Below are positions 56,107 through 64,000 of a stretch of DNA of 64,000 nt, piece by piece. A program made the translations under genes and the position numbers. The first letter of the stretch is position 1, and every line of letters starts with the position of its first letter. Where the stretch lies: contig CM056564.1 in the NCBI GenBank assembly GCA_029721515.1, forward strand, positions 1,031,349 to 1,095,348, read 5' to 3'. This DNA comes from Synanceia verrucosa. Lineage: Eukaryota; Chordata; Actinopteri; Perciformes; Synanceiidae. The notes beneath the pieces are model-generated. The model was not told the DNA's origin and did no database searches. It saw only the letters and a list, made by a program, of their open reading frames with translations.

Positions 56107-56186
56107 TTGTTGGTAGGATTCAAATCTGCACAGGGAAACTGCACTGGATTTCTAGTTCATTGCCTTAACCACTTGGCCACGACAAC
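56107..56186 (-). pseudogene. tRNA-Ser (AGA)-like, decayed
   Basis: The minus strand reads gttgtcgtggccaagtggtt, then the anticodon loop ctagaaa (AGA), then a variable arm and the T arm cagatttgaatcctacc. The B box is changed (gatttgaatcc) and the variable arm no longer pairs well. Confidence 0.6.
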
Positions 56187-56339
56187 CTACTGCAGCCCTC
56201 CCATCATATCACAAAAAATAAAGATAATTTGAACATTAGCCAGTGGCCATATGCAAGAAAAGATATTTGCACGTGCACCATTAAATTTACCAAAGACTAT
56301 GGCATCCTTCAAGTCATATCAGAAAAAAAGACAATTGAA

Positions 56340-56777
56340 ACTACGTCCAGTCAGAGATGAGCATGTTAACTGCAGCAGGAGATGTTCAAAGAGCTACACA
56401 GTATTGTTGCCACACTGCCTCCTACACGTCTGAATGCAGCGTTACAAACTTTCAGGCCTCATATGGTGAAATCATATGATTTCTTAGTGTGCTAAGACTG
56501 GGAATGGTCACCCAAGTCAACACAGCATGGTTTGACTTGATGCGGCCAAAAATATCAGTGGAAAAGCCTCTTTATATTTTGTTTACCAATCTCTCAATGT
56601 CGACAACATTACAGAGACGGGCGTTGACTTGAGAAGGCCGACTGGACTACCACATTCTGTGGTGTTAATATGTCCGACAACCTCACAACGTCTTTCACCA
56701 TCACCTGCAGCTAAGAAGGGACAAGAGAGCCAGCCTACCTGAGTAGTGAATATGTCCCAAAATTCAACAAACTCTAT
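56340..56777. repeat. Spacer of the tRNA-Ser/Gly tandem repeat, copy 1
   Basis: Matches 57125-57556 ('cagtcagagatgagcatgt', 'caaagagctacacagtattg', 'tgcagctaagaagggacaag'). No gene was recognised in it. Confidence 0.75.
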
Positions 56778-56851
56778 CGTTGTCGGCAGGATTTGAACCT
56801 GCACCTGGAGACCCCAATGGATTTCTAGTCCATCGCCTTAACCACGACAAC
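56778..56851 (-). pseudogene. tRNA-Ser (AGA)-like, D arm deleted
   Basis: As the other Ser copies but the part 'ccgagtgg' is missing from the D arm. The anticodon arm, T arm (caggttcaaatcctg) and acceptor are well kept. Confidence 0.65.
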
Positions 56852-56965
56852 TTACACCATCTTGTCCATCATATTGCAAAAAACAAAGATAATTTGAATG
56901 TTATCCAGTGCGCGTATGCAAAAAAAACTGTTTCCACGTGCATTGAATTGACCAAAGATTAAAGC

Positions 56966-57040
56966 CCCTGTGATGGCCGGGAATCAAACCCAGCTACGCT
57001 CACCACTATACCACCACTCACCACTATACCACCATTGCTC
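56966..57040 (-). pseudogene. tRNA-Gly-like, rearranged
   Basis: The minus strand has the 5' part 'tggtggtatagtggtgag' twice in tandem and lacks the anticodon arm. The T arm and acceptor (tgggtttgattcccggcc) remain. Confidence 0.6.
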
Positions 57041-57124
57041 ATACGGCAGAAAAAAATGGCACTTTTGGAAAGGGAGGAGTGAGAGGCACTGTGCAAACTG
57101 TGGCACCTCCATCAGAAAACTACC

Positions 57125-57556
57125 ATCCAGTCAGAGATGAGCATGTAAACTACAGCAGGAGATGTGCAAAGAGCTACACAGTATTGTGGCAACTCTGCCT
57201 CCTACACGTCTGAATGCAGCGTTACAAACTTTAGGCCACATAAGGTGAAATCACAGCCAAAATTCAGCACGCTAAGACTAGTAATGGACACCCAAGTCAA
57301 CACAGCATGGTTTGACTTCATGCGGCCAAAACATCAATGGAAAAGCCTCATTATATTTTGTTTACCAATCTTTCAATGTCAACAACATTACAGAGACCGT
57401 CATTGACTTGAGAAGGCCGACCACATGGACTACCACATTCTGTGGTGTAACATGTCCGACAACCTCACAACGTCTTTCACCATCACCTGCAGCTAAGAAG
57501 GGACAGGAGAGCCAGCCTACCTGGGTAATGAACGTCTCACAATTCAACAAACTTTA
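57125..57556. repeat. Spacer of the tRNA-Ser/Gly tandem repeat, copy 2
   Basis: Copy of 56340-56777; a third, partial copy begins at about 57920. Confidence 0.75.
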
Positions 57557-57639
57557 CCGTCGTCAGCAGGATTCCAACCTGCGTGGGGAGACCCCGATGG
57601 ATTTCTAGTTCATCGCCTTAACCACTCGGCCACGACAAC
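57557..57639 (-). tRNA. tRNA-Ser (AGA), near-intact
   Basis: An 83 nt class II tRNA: acceptor gttgtcg, D arm gtggccgagtggttaaggc, anticodon loop ctagaaa (AGA), long variable arm (cggggtctcccc) and T arm gcaggttggaatcctgc. One B-box base is changed (gttg for gttc), so function is uncertain. Confidence 0.6.
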
Positions 57640-57759
57640 CGACTGTGTCCTTGCCACCATATTGCAAAAAATAAAGATAATTTGTACCTTATCCAGTGGA
57701 CGTAAGTAAGAAAAGGTATTTTCACGTACACTACCGAGTTTCCCAAAGACTAAAGCCCC

Positions 57760-57831
57760 TGCGATGGCTGGGAATCGAACCCAGGTCAACTGCTTGGAAG
57801 GTAGCTATGCTCACCACTATACCACCATCGC
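57760..57831 (-). tRNA. tRNA-Gly (UCC)
   Basis: A 72 nt cloverleaf. The acceptor GCGATGG/CCATCGC is perfect, D arm tatagtggtgagcata, anticodon loop CTTCCAA (TCC), T arm CTGGG-TTCGATT-CCCAG with a canonical B box. One A-C mismatch in the anticodon stem. It is the best preserved tRNA gene in the window. No clear TTTT stop lies directly downstream (left). Confidence 0.75.
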
Positions 57832-58202
57832 TCATAAGGATGAAAAAAAATTGCCACTTTTGGAAAGGGAAGAGTGAGAGGCACTGCGCAATCTGTGGCA
57901 GCTCCATCAGAAAACTACCGTCCAGTCAGAGATGTTAACTACAGCAGGAGATGCGCAAAGAGCTGCATGCCATGTGCATATTTGCACATGCACTCTTGAA
58001 TTTACCAGAGACTACAGCATCCTTCAAGTCATATCAGAAAAAAAGACAATTGGAATGTTATCCAGTGGACGTAAGCCAGAAATCTAACCATCTAGAAACT
58101 GTGTACCTAGTATTTGTACCCAGTATTTGTAATTAGTGTTTTTTTTGGTCTCGATGTACAGATAAATTGCAGACTTTGTGGAAACTGTCTTTTTGACCCA
58201 TG

Positions 58203-58281
58203 ATGGTGGTAGTGATAGTGATAGTGGTGAGCATAGCTGCCTTCCAAGCCCTTGACCTGAGTTTGATTCCCAGCAATCACA
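58203..58281 (+). pseudogene. tRNA-Gly (UCC)-like, expanded D arm
   Basis: Reads atggtggtagtgatagtgat...gtgagcatagctgccttccaagc...tgagtttgattcccagcaatcac. The 'gtgata' insertion repeats in the D arm and the B box is changed to agtttgattcc. Confidence 0.6.
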
Positions 58282-58403
58282 GTCCTTTTCCTCCAGTGAT
58301 AGTATAGTGTTGCTTTTATTTTGTCTGAAAGTAAGCAGGAGAGTCGTGTATGGCCTACATTTCAACAGTGATCGGTAGTATGGTGGTTTACTGAAGCATC
58401 ACA

Positions 58404-58466
58404 GGGGATGTAGCTCAGTGGTAGAGCCTGTGCTTTGCATGTATGAGACACTGTTGTCTTTAACAC
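58404..58466 (+). pseudogene. tRNA-Ala (TGC)-like, T arm lost
   Basis: ggggatgtagctcagtggta matches the 5' end of tRNA-Ala exactly, and the anticodon loop (tttgcat, TGC) is kept. The T arm is replaced by 'cactgttgtcttt', so there is no B box. Confidence 0.6.
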
Positions 58467-58717
58467 TTCTTATATTCACATTAAAGGAGAGGCTCTGTTG
58501 GCACTCACTGTGCCATTTGAACAACACAGCTGCTTCCTCCTGCAGTCATGGAGAAGAAATAGAATACACTTCTGAATGGGTAGTTTTATTTGTTTTTAAG
58601 TGTTTGTTTTTAAATATGAATAATCTTTGCACATTGTAAAATGTACAGCATTATGTGTATTTACACCGTTATTAAATAGATACTATATTGATCCAGATAT
58701 AATTTCAGCAGAAATAA

Positions 58718-58790
58718 TGACTCTGATGTGATATGAACACACAACCTTCTGATCTGGAGTCAGGCTCACTAATCATTACACCACAGATAC
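58718..58790 (-). pseudogene. tRNA-Trp (CCA)-like, decayed
   Basis: The minus strand has the anticodon arm ctgactccagatcag (CCA), variable loop and T arm tgtgttcatatcaca. The acceptor is damaged (gtatctg versus cagagtc). Isotype is clear. Confidence 0.6.
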
Positions 58791-59125
58791 CTTTTCATGC
58801 AGTATCACCTAGAAACTATGGAAGTGACATTACTTTCACATGGTACAGATTGGTGAACTTGTGATCTTTGATGCAGATTCCAAGAAATATTGAACTAGTC
58901 AGCTGTTGGATAACTGAAGCATCTGATGCTTGAGCCCTGTGTACTGTATGTAGGATCTAAGTAAATGGTATGCAGTGAAGGTCAGCATTTCTCAAGGTCA
59001 TGATCCTTCATAAGATGTTCAGCAGCTGAATGTGGAATGATTGTGAACATCAGATGGGAATTGTGACAGAGTCTGCATTGAGTTAAAATACAGAAACCTT
59101 CGGTCCCTTCGATGCAGATTCATGC

Positions 59126-59165
59126 CACAGGTGGAGATTGAACCTGAGACCTTCTGCTCCACAGT
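59126..59165 (-). pseudogene. tRNA-like 3' half
   Basis: Minus strand ggtctcaggttcaatctccacc, related to 53296-53335. Confidence 0.35.
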
Positions 59166-59588
59166 AAATGTTCCCTCTCTGCCCTCACAGAGATTTGATT
59201 TGATGTGTTCTATTGTAATTATGGAATTTCTCATTGCATATGGATCAGCATGAGGTCATCAGAAAATTCTGTGGTTTTACAGTGACACTACAATTAAGAT
59301 AGAAGATGAACTACGATGAAGAAAGTAGTGTCACTTTTTTTTTTTTTTAAACGAACTGCACACAAGGGTCTAAAAACACACACCTTATATATAAGCAACA
59401 CACATGCATGAATGGAGACATGTCAGAGGGAGAGGTTGCCATATAAGAACCCCAGAGGAGTTGAGGGTTTGCTGCTTTGCTCAAGGGAACCCCAGCAGTG
59501 CACAGGAGGAGGATCTGACACATCTCCAGCTACCAGTCCACACAGACCTTTCATATGTTTGTTGCTGTACACCACTGAAGAAAAGCTG

Positions 59589-59659
59589 TGGTTCCACTGG
59601 GGTTTGAACCAGGATCTTCTGCATGTAAAGCAGACGTGATAACACTACACTATGAAACC
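59589..59659 (-). tRNA. tRNA-Val (TAC), slightly decayed
   Basis: The minus strand reads ggtttcatagtgtagtgtta, anticodon loop tttacat (TAC), and cctggttcaaaccccag with acceptor tggaacca. The acceptor pairs GGTTTCA/TGGAACC with a G-T wobble. One base is lost in the D arm and one in the T arm, so it may not be functional. Confidence 0.6.
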
Positions 59660-59804
59660 TACAAGAAGGAAATCACCTCCACGTAAACCTTAATAACGTA
59701 AACTCAGCAGACTGATGTGAACATAAATGCAACAACAATGAACTCACCTGTACAGAGCACAATAGATTTACAGTCCATGATCAATGATAAACTAATGTAT
59801 GCTA

Positions 59805-59875
59805 GGATCTGAACCCTTGCTTGCAGAACTATGGATTTGCAGGTCATTGTCTGAACTACTCAGCCTCAACAACAT
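59805..59875 (-). pseudogene. tRNA-Ser-like, strongly decayed
   Basis: Minus strand gttgttgaggctgagtagtt, tgcaaatcca, and gggttcagatccta. Most stems are broken. Confidence 0.4.
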
Positions 59876-59984
59876 TCTCTGCTGACTCACAATCCAGGAC
59901 ACCTTCCAGTCGTGTTTACATGGACTTATGTAGTCTGTGAAAGTGGAGCATGAGATTAGAGAAGCTAGGAGGAGCTACACTTTA

Positions 59985-60052
59985 TACAGAGGAATTAGAT
60001 CAAGTTCAGCATGTGAGAGGAGCGACATTATTGTCATCAATCTCCAGGAGGA
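59985..60052 (+). pseudogene. tRNA-Ala (AGC)-like remnant
   Basis: 'gaggaattagatcaagttcagcatgtgagagg' followed by 'catcaatctccagg' matches the tRNA-Ala at 53965 with a deletion across the D arm. Confidence 0.4.
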
Positions 60053-60304
60053 ATTAGAATAGAAAACACAAAAAAGTACTGACTACTACAAAGCCTTTGA
60101 GTGTGTATGCTGTGCAAAGGACAGAAAATGTTGACCATTGACTATTATTCATTGAACAACATAAGTACATTTGACTCTAATACACTACATGTAACCCATC
60201 CTTTGACTTGGAACCACTTTTCTTTCTTTGTTTCCTCACGTTTGTCAACATGGCCATTCAAATCCAAGACCCGGCAGTTGTGACTGTTTAAAATCTCTCC
60301 AGTG

Positions 60305-60660
60305 GGGGCACAGTGGTGCAGTGGTTAGCACTGTTGCCTCAGAACAAGTAAGTAAAGGATATGATTCCCTACTTTCTGTGTGAATATGTTCTCCCAGAGT
60401 ATGGGTGGGTTCTCTTCGGGTACTCTGGCTTCCCACCATCCACAAAAATGCATGGGGATTAGGTTAATTGGCTGATTTAAATTGACCGTAGTTGACCATG
60501 AATGTGAGTGTGAGTGGTTGTCTGTCTCTAAGTGCCCTGCAATGAACTGGTGACTTGTCCAGGGTGTACCCTGCCTTTCATCCTAAGACAGCTGGGATAG
60601 GCTCCAGCCCCCACGCGACCCTATGTGAGGATAAGCAGTAGAAAATGGATGGATGGATGT
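60305..60660 (+). mobile_element. SINE-like dispersed repeat, plus copy
   Basis: Starts gggcacagtggtgcagtggt and ends ggataagcagtagaaaatgg with (atgg)n. Same family as 49080-49432. Confidence 0.75.
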
Positions 60661-60879
60661 GAAATTAACAACATGCAAAAGTTATTTGTGCTTAAAAATA
60701 ATAACAACCATTATTTCCATATAAATAGTCTTACCTCACCCACTGGTCTCCATCTTGGATTACTTGGCGCTGTCATGTTTGTATTTTTGAGACCATATTT
60801 GGACTGAGAGGATGGAGCCTCATGTCCTGGTCGAACTGAAGATCACTGGTACTCAACTAGAAAAAGAAGTAGAGGATCA

Positions 60880-61091
60880 TGATCATGTTACATATTTACA
60901 GATACATACATAGATGAAATTTAACCTGTGCATTTTACCCATCCCATAAAGGAGCAGTTGGCTGCCTACAGTAAGGCGCCTGGGGAGCAACTTCAGGGTT
61001 AAGTGTCTTGCTCAAGGACACAACAACTTGTTGTAGAGCAGGGGAGTTGAAAGGCGACCACTCTACCCACTGAGCTACAGCCACCCCCCCA
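60880..61091 (-). mobile_element. tRNA-derived SINE, second family
   Basis: The minus strand begins ggtggctgtagctcagtggg (A box), continues with 'gtgtccttgagcaagacact' and 'cttactgtaggcagccaact', and ends near 'taaatttcatctatg'. The B-box region is damaged. Confidence 0.7.
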
Positions 61092-61094
61092 TAG

Positions 61095-62080
61095 GACCTG
61101 GATGAAGCTGCTAACTAAGCTAGCTGCCTCGGTTCTCAGTAAACTTTAGAGGAGCTGCTCCATAACTTTGATGAAAGTAACTCTTAGTTGAAAAGACTAT
61201 TTTAACACAGCATTTTAATACAGCTTCTCTAAATCTTCATTAGCTAAATTAGTGAATATTACTGATTTTAGCTGCTGATCACACAACACAGGTTACTCAT
61301 TCAGATCACTTCTTCTGGTTAATTCAGCACATAAACCATCTTACCTGGGTTAGGGTTACCTCTTGATCACAAAGCCAAGTTACTGAAGGCCAACTTATAG
61401 TACTCCGTAAAGTGCCGTACGTAGAGACGGAGAGCCTCTCTGTCCTCTCCGGGCGCAGGAATTTTTTTTTTAACTGTCCGTCAATCCATCAAGGGAAGAC
61501 AGAGACGACAAGGGCTGTGATTGGTCCTCTAGTTACACCCCTGCTGTGAAATGCAGCCCCTCTCCCTACACAGAAACAGACAGGTCATCTCTGCAGCAGC
61601 GCGACAGGACAGAAACTAAAGTATCGATTAGCCTTGTGAAAGGCAAGTCAAACACATTAAACCTGCTCAAAAAATCCATTTAACTCATTTAGTAATTATG
61701 ACTGGGGTATATTTCCACAGAACATACTGAAAGGTGTTGGTTTGTGTTCGCGCTTATCCGATTTTGTGTTGAGAAGAAAGAGGAGGAGGAGTTTTAAATA
61801 CTGAAAGCAACCAATGTTCTTCTCTTCTATCTCCCTCACAAATTATTAAATCATAAAATATTATTTTCCCTTGCTTTTATCTGCAATATTAAGGCAAATT
61901 GCTTCACTTTCCGAGGCGGTGCATTTCACCGCATGGGTGCACAACACGCATCACGACGGAGAACTGTGAGGGCTCGAGGGGTCTCCATAGCTACGGAGTC
62001 GGATAACGTATTACGTAGTCGGAGAAGTATATTCCAGCCTTGATTCAGATTACTTTAGCTGGTTTATTAAACACATAAAC
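61095..62080. other. Intergenic, no gene seen
   Basis: A CpG-bearing patch at about 61415-61460 and 61910-62030 contains an imperfect palindrome (ctacggagtcggataacgta / tacgtagtcggag). Confidence 0.4.
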
Positions 62081-62083
62081 CAT

Positions 62084-62158
62084 CATCCCCTGGGTGGGCT
62101 CGAACCACTAAACTTTCAGTTAACAGCCGAACGGGCTGGCCAATTGCACCACACAGAC
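62084..62158 (-). pseudogene. tRNA-Asn (GTT)-like
   Basis: The minus strand has gtctgtgtggtgcaattggc, anticodon loop ctgttaa (GTT) and T arm ggtggttcgagcccacc (canonical B box). Acceptor pairs are broken at two positions. Confidence 0.6.
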
Positions 62159-62199
62159 TTGAGAAGCAAAAGTTAGCATGCAAGCATTAGCCCATACAC

Positions 62200-62430
62200 T
62201 AAACACTACACATGATGAGCCTAATAGTTACTGTTACTAATGATGGACTTAAACATACTTCAGATAGTAAACACAGTTTCCTGCCTTCATTCAGTATATA
62301 TAGTCCACATCTGAGCTGACCTCACCTGGTCCACACACCTCTCACCAAGTGGAGAAGACCCAACAGAGACTTTACTTCCTCAGGAAGATAAAACAAGCTG
62401 TCCTCCCTCAAAACCTGCTGATGAACTGTT
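62200..62430 (+). mobile_element. Third partial copy of the LINE arm
   Basis: Matches 46048-46256 (from 'tagttNttgttactaatgat' to 'aaaacctgctgatgaac'), then diverges. Confidence 0.8.
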
Positions 62431-62600
62431 TGGGATGTGAACAGAGTGAACAAGACAGAGGAGAGAACAGTCCTCCATCTGAGGAGATGGAGCTCATCCT
62501 GTTTCAGTCTGGCTGTCTTGTTGGGACAAGATCTCCTCAGCTCTCTGTTAACCTGCTCTGCAGTGATGGTGGTGGACAGAGGACAGACACATCTAGTTGT

Positions 62601-63027
62601 TAGGATTCATTTCACAAAGCAGGTTCAACAAACTCTGAGTGTAACCCTGAACTCTGAGTTGATCTACTCTGAGATAGAAAACTCTGAGTTTCCGGTTCCA
62701 GATCAGCTGATTTGAGTAGGTTTAATCAACTCGGAGTAGTTTCACCTTCAGTTAAACGCGTACACCACAGCAATAAAAAGCCAGCATCAATGAAACCCTG
62801 ATTTGACGAGTCACCATGGCAACGGGGAAGTAGAGGGCTGCGTTTTTCACCCCACTTGAATTGGAGATCTTAATGTGCTCATATGGTAAGTTACTCATAT
62901 GGTGAGTTACCCCTCTTTCTCTGGTTTAAGTTACCTCCCTTTTAGAAATGGAAAACTCAGAGTTTCCCTCATTTCAGGGTTAACAGACTCAGAGTTTTCA
63001 CTAAACTTGCTTTGTGAAACAGACCCC
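62601..63027. mobile_element. PIF/Harbinger-type MITE
   Basis: Inverted ends: tttcacaaagcaggttcaac at 62609 and aacttgctttgtgaaacaga ending near 63024. Both ends carry 'aactctgag' words, which also repeat inside. This end sequence is typical of fish Harbinger-like MITEs. Target duplication not seen. Confidence 0.65.
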
Positions 63028-63151
63028 TGGTTTTCAACTCCCCGAATGAAAATGACTGTTTAAGGGCAGCAGTAGCTCAGCCCTTGGAGAACAGAGCCGT
63101 ATATATAGAGAGTACCGACAACTAGTGTTTACTGTTGTGTAGTAAAAATTG

Positions 63152-63245
63152 CATACACTAAACACATGACTACCTTTGGACCAATCCCACGACAGAGTTC
63201 AGTACAATTCTGTCGTGGGATTGTTAGTCACGTTTGGTGTACGCC
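63152..63245. mobile_element. Short foldback with perfect 15 bp inner stem
   Basis: CAATCCCACGACAGA (63182-63196) pairs perfectly with TCTGTCGTGGGATTG (63209-63223) around a 12-base loop. Outside, 'tacactaaacacatgacta' pairs imperfectly with 'tagtcacgtttggtgta'. Confidence 0.75.
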
Positions 63246-63394
63246 ATGCTAATTATATAAACATCAGTAACATGTTTGGAGAACGTTCAAAAGAAGACTT
63301 TTGTTATAATTCTGCTGATTCAAATGAGTTCTGTTAAATAAATGCTGACATGTTTATGTTCATTTTTTACTATTTGGCTCATTTGACTGTGATT

Positions 63395-63673
63395 GCCCAC
63401 CCCTCGCTAACTTTCACAAACAAATCAAGAAAGTTAGGAGCAAGGCACAGCAGCTGCTCTGTTATTGGCTGCTTCAATGAGCACAGGAGGCTATTTTTAC
63501 TCTGTTTTTACCCTGTAGCGTTAGCACTGCAGCTACCGGAGGTCTGGAGCTCGGTTCACACGGCAGCAATCGTTCTGGTCAGTTCGGCCAGCACGGCAGC
63601 AGTAGCTTCGGAGCTCCAGTTAGCAGCAATAGCTGCAGCGCCAACCGGACCTCCGGTTGGTGCAAAGCTTTGA
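63395..63673 (+). CDS. Possible short ORF with THAP-like start, low support
   Basis: A frame of 107 codons from ATG 63350. It contains CSVIGCFNEHRRLF, which resembles the first C-x4-C block of THAP domains, but no C-x2-H pair follows; instead there is an Ala/Val-rich stretch. It may be a fused or dead fragment. The GC-rich part (63530-63665) is an imperfect inverted repeat (taccggaggtc / gacctccggt). Confidence 0.25.
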   Translation, partial: AHPSLTFTNKSRKLGARHSSCSVIGCFNEHRRLFLLCFYPVALALQLPEVWSSVHTAAIVLVSSASTAAVASELQLAAIAAAPTGPPVGAKL

Positions 63674-63744
63674 GAAGTTCTGGTGGTCCTTGAGAAATTA
63701 ATATCAGGAGACATTCAACATAAGCTCTGTGAGCACAAGGCTCA

Positions 63745-64000
63745 TTTGAAGCTAGCTGAGTTTACACACTTTGAATACAATATTGTTGGACTGAGACCTA
63801 TATATATAGGTATATATAGGTCAACTCTATATATGTCACTTTTAATATGTTCAGATATTTTGATTCAAATATTATCATTCTCATATTATCATTAGCAGAG
63901 CATGGTACACCACACCTGCATGATGAGCTCATGGTGGATGTAGGTCCTGGGTTCAATCCCTGGCATTTCCAACACTTCTTATGTTCACATTAAAGGAGAG
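63745..64000 (+). repeat. Direct repeat, partner of 37724-37998
   Basis: Runs to the edge of the window. Differences from the partner include an insertion of 'atatataggtatatataggt' and the same tRNA-Ala-like 3' half at 63905-63970. Confidence 0.8.

Noticed and set aside
57312..57608. 98-codon frame in the tRNA spacer
   Set aside because: The matching spacer at 56340-56777 does not keep the frame, so it is not supported as coding.

Overview
The window is vertebrate nuclear DNA and almost certainly from a teleost fish, probably a percomorph. The signs are intron-split genes with GT/AG splice sites, CA/GT microsatellites, an L2-type LINE with a YADD reverse transcriptase, a Tc1-like transposon, an AFC-like tRNA SINE, fish-type foldback elements and eukaryotic tRNA genes. 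Two gaps of exactly 500 N (23608-24107 and 39517-40016) are scaffold placeholders. Gene density is very low and most of the window is transposable elements and tandem repeats, often nested.

Layout. 1-3.3 kb: CA-rich minisatellite, then a higher-order tandem repeat (about 455 bp units built from three subrepeats) with a 590 bp head repeated at 1969 bp spacing. 3.3-6.2 kb: an inverted pair of exon-like segments flanking a 58 bp hairpin satellite and an LTR-retroelement 5' end. 7.9-10.25 kb (minus): a multi-exon transposase-like gene with at least two frame breaks. 14.05-14.43 kb: CpG-rich block; 14.46-14.78 kb SINE; 15.28-16.43 kb: 46 bp minisatellite that runs up to the start codon of the next gene. 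16.43-20.66 kb (plus): a 13-exon ubiquitin-specific protease (USP37-like) gene that keeps its catalytic Cys, His and Asn/Asp motifs but carries several frame breaks, a lost splice acceptor, a duplicated exon pair split by an L1-like fragment, and a 3' end cut off by a LINE fragment.

20.66-21.5 kb is one arm of a long inverted repeat whose other arm is at 45.6-46.5 kb. 21.75-23.46 kb is a very uniform 68 bp satellite. 24.1-25.2 kb and 38.66-39.52 kb are two copies of an unrecognised element with a Pro/Ala-rich, CxxC-ended reading frame. The first copy is interrupted by a decayed endogenous retrovirus (25.2-31.8 kb, minus, with LTRs, primer site, polypurine tract, RNase H and integrase relics), which has a Tc1-like fragment abutting its right end. 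34.4-37.6 kb is a minus-strand L2 LINE. 40.6-42.3 kb holds repeats that pair with 12.4-12.8 kb. 42.9-44.3 kb is a 15 bp minisatellite open in several frames, and 45.17-45.6 kb a GT minisatellite.

From 53 to 62 kb the sequence is a graveyard of tRNA genes: Ala, Ser, Gly, Trp, Val and Asn types in all stages of decay, with Ser/Gly pairs arranged in a roughly 0.7-0.8 kb tandem repeat. One tRNA-Gly(UCC) looks nearly intact. Between them lie tRNA SINEs, MITEs and foldback elements. The two protein genes show no functional link. The clearest biological stories are the decaying deubiquitinase with satellite DNA at its start, the transposase-like gene, and the tRNA cluster.
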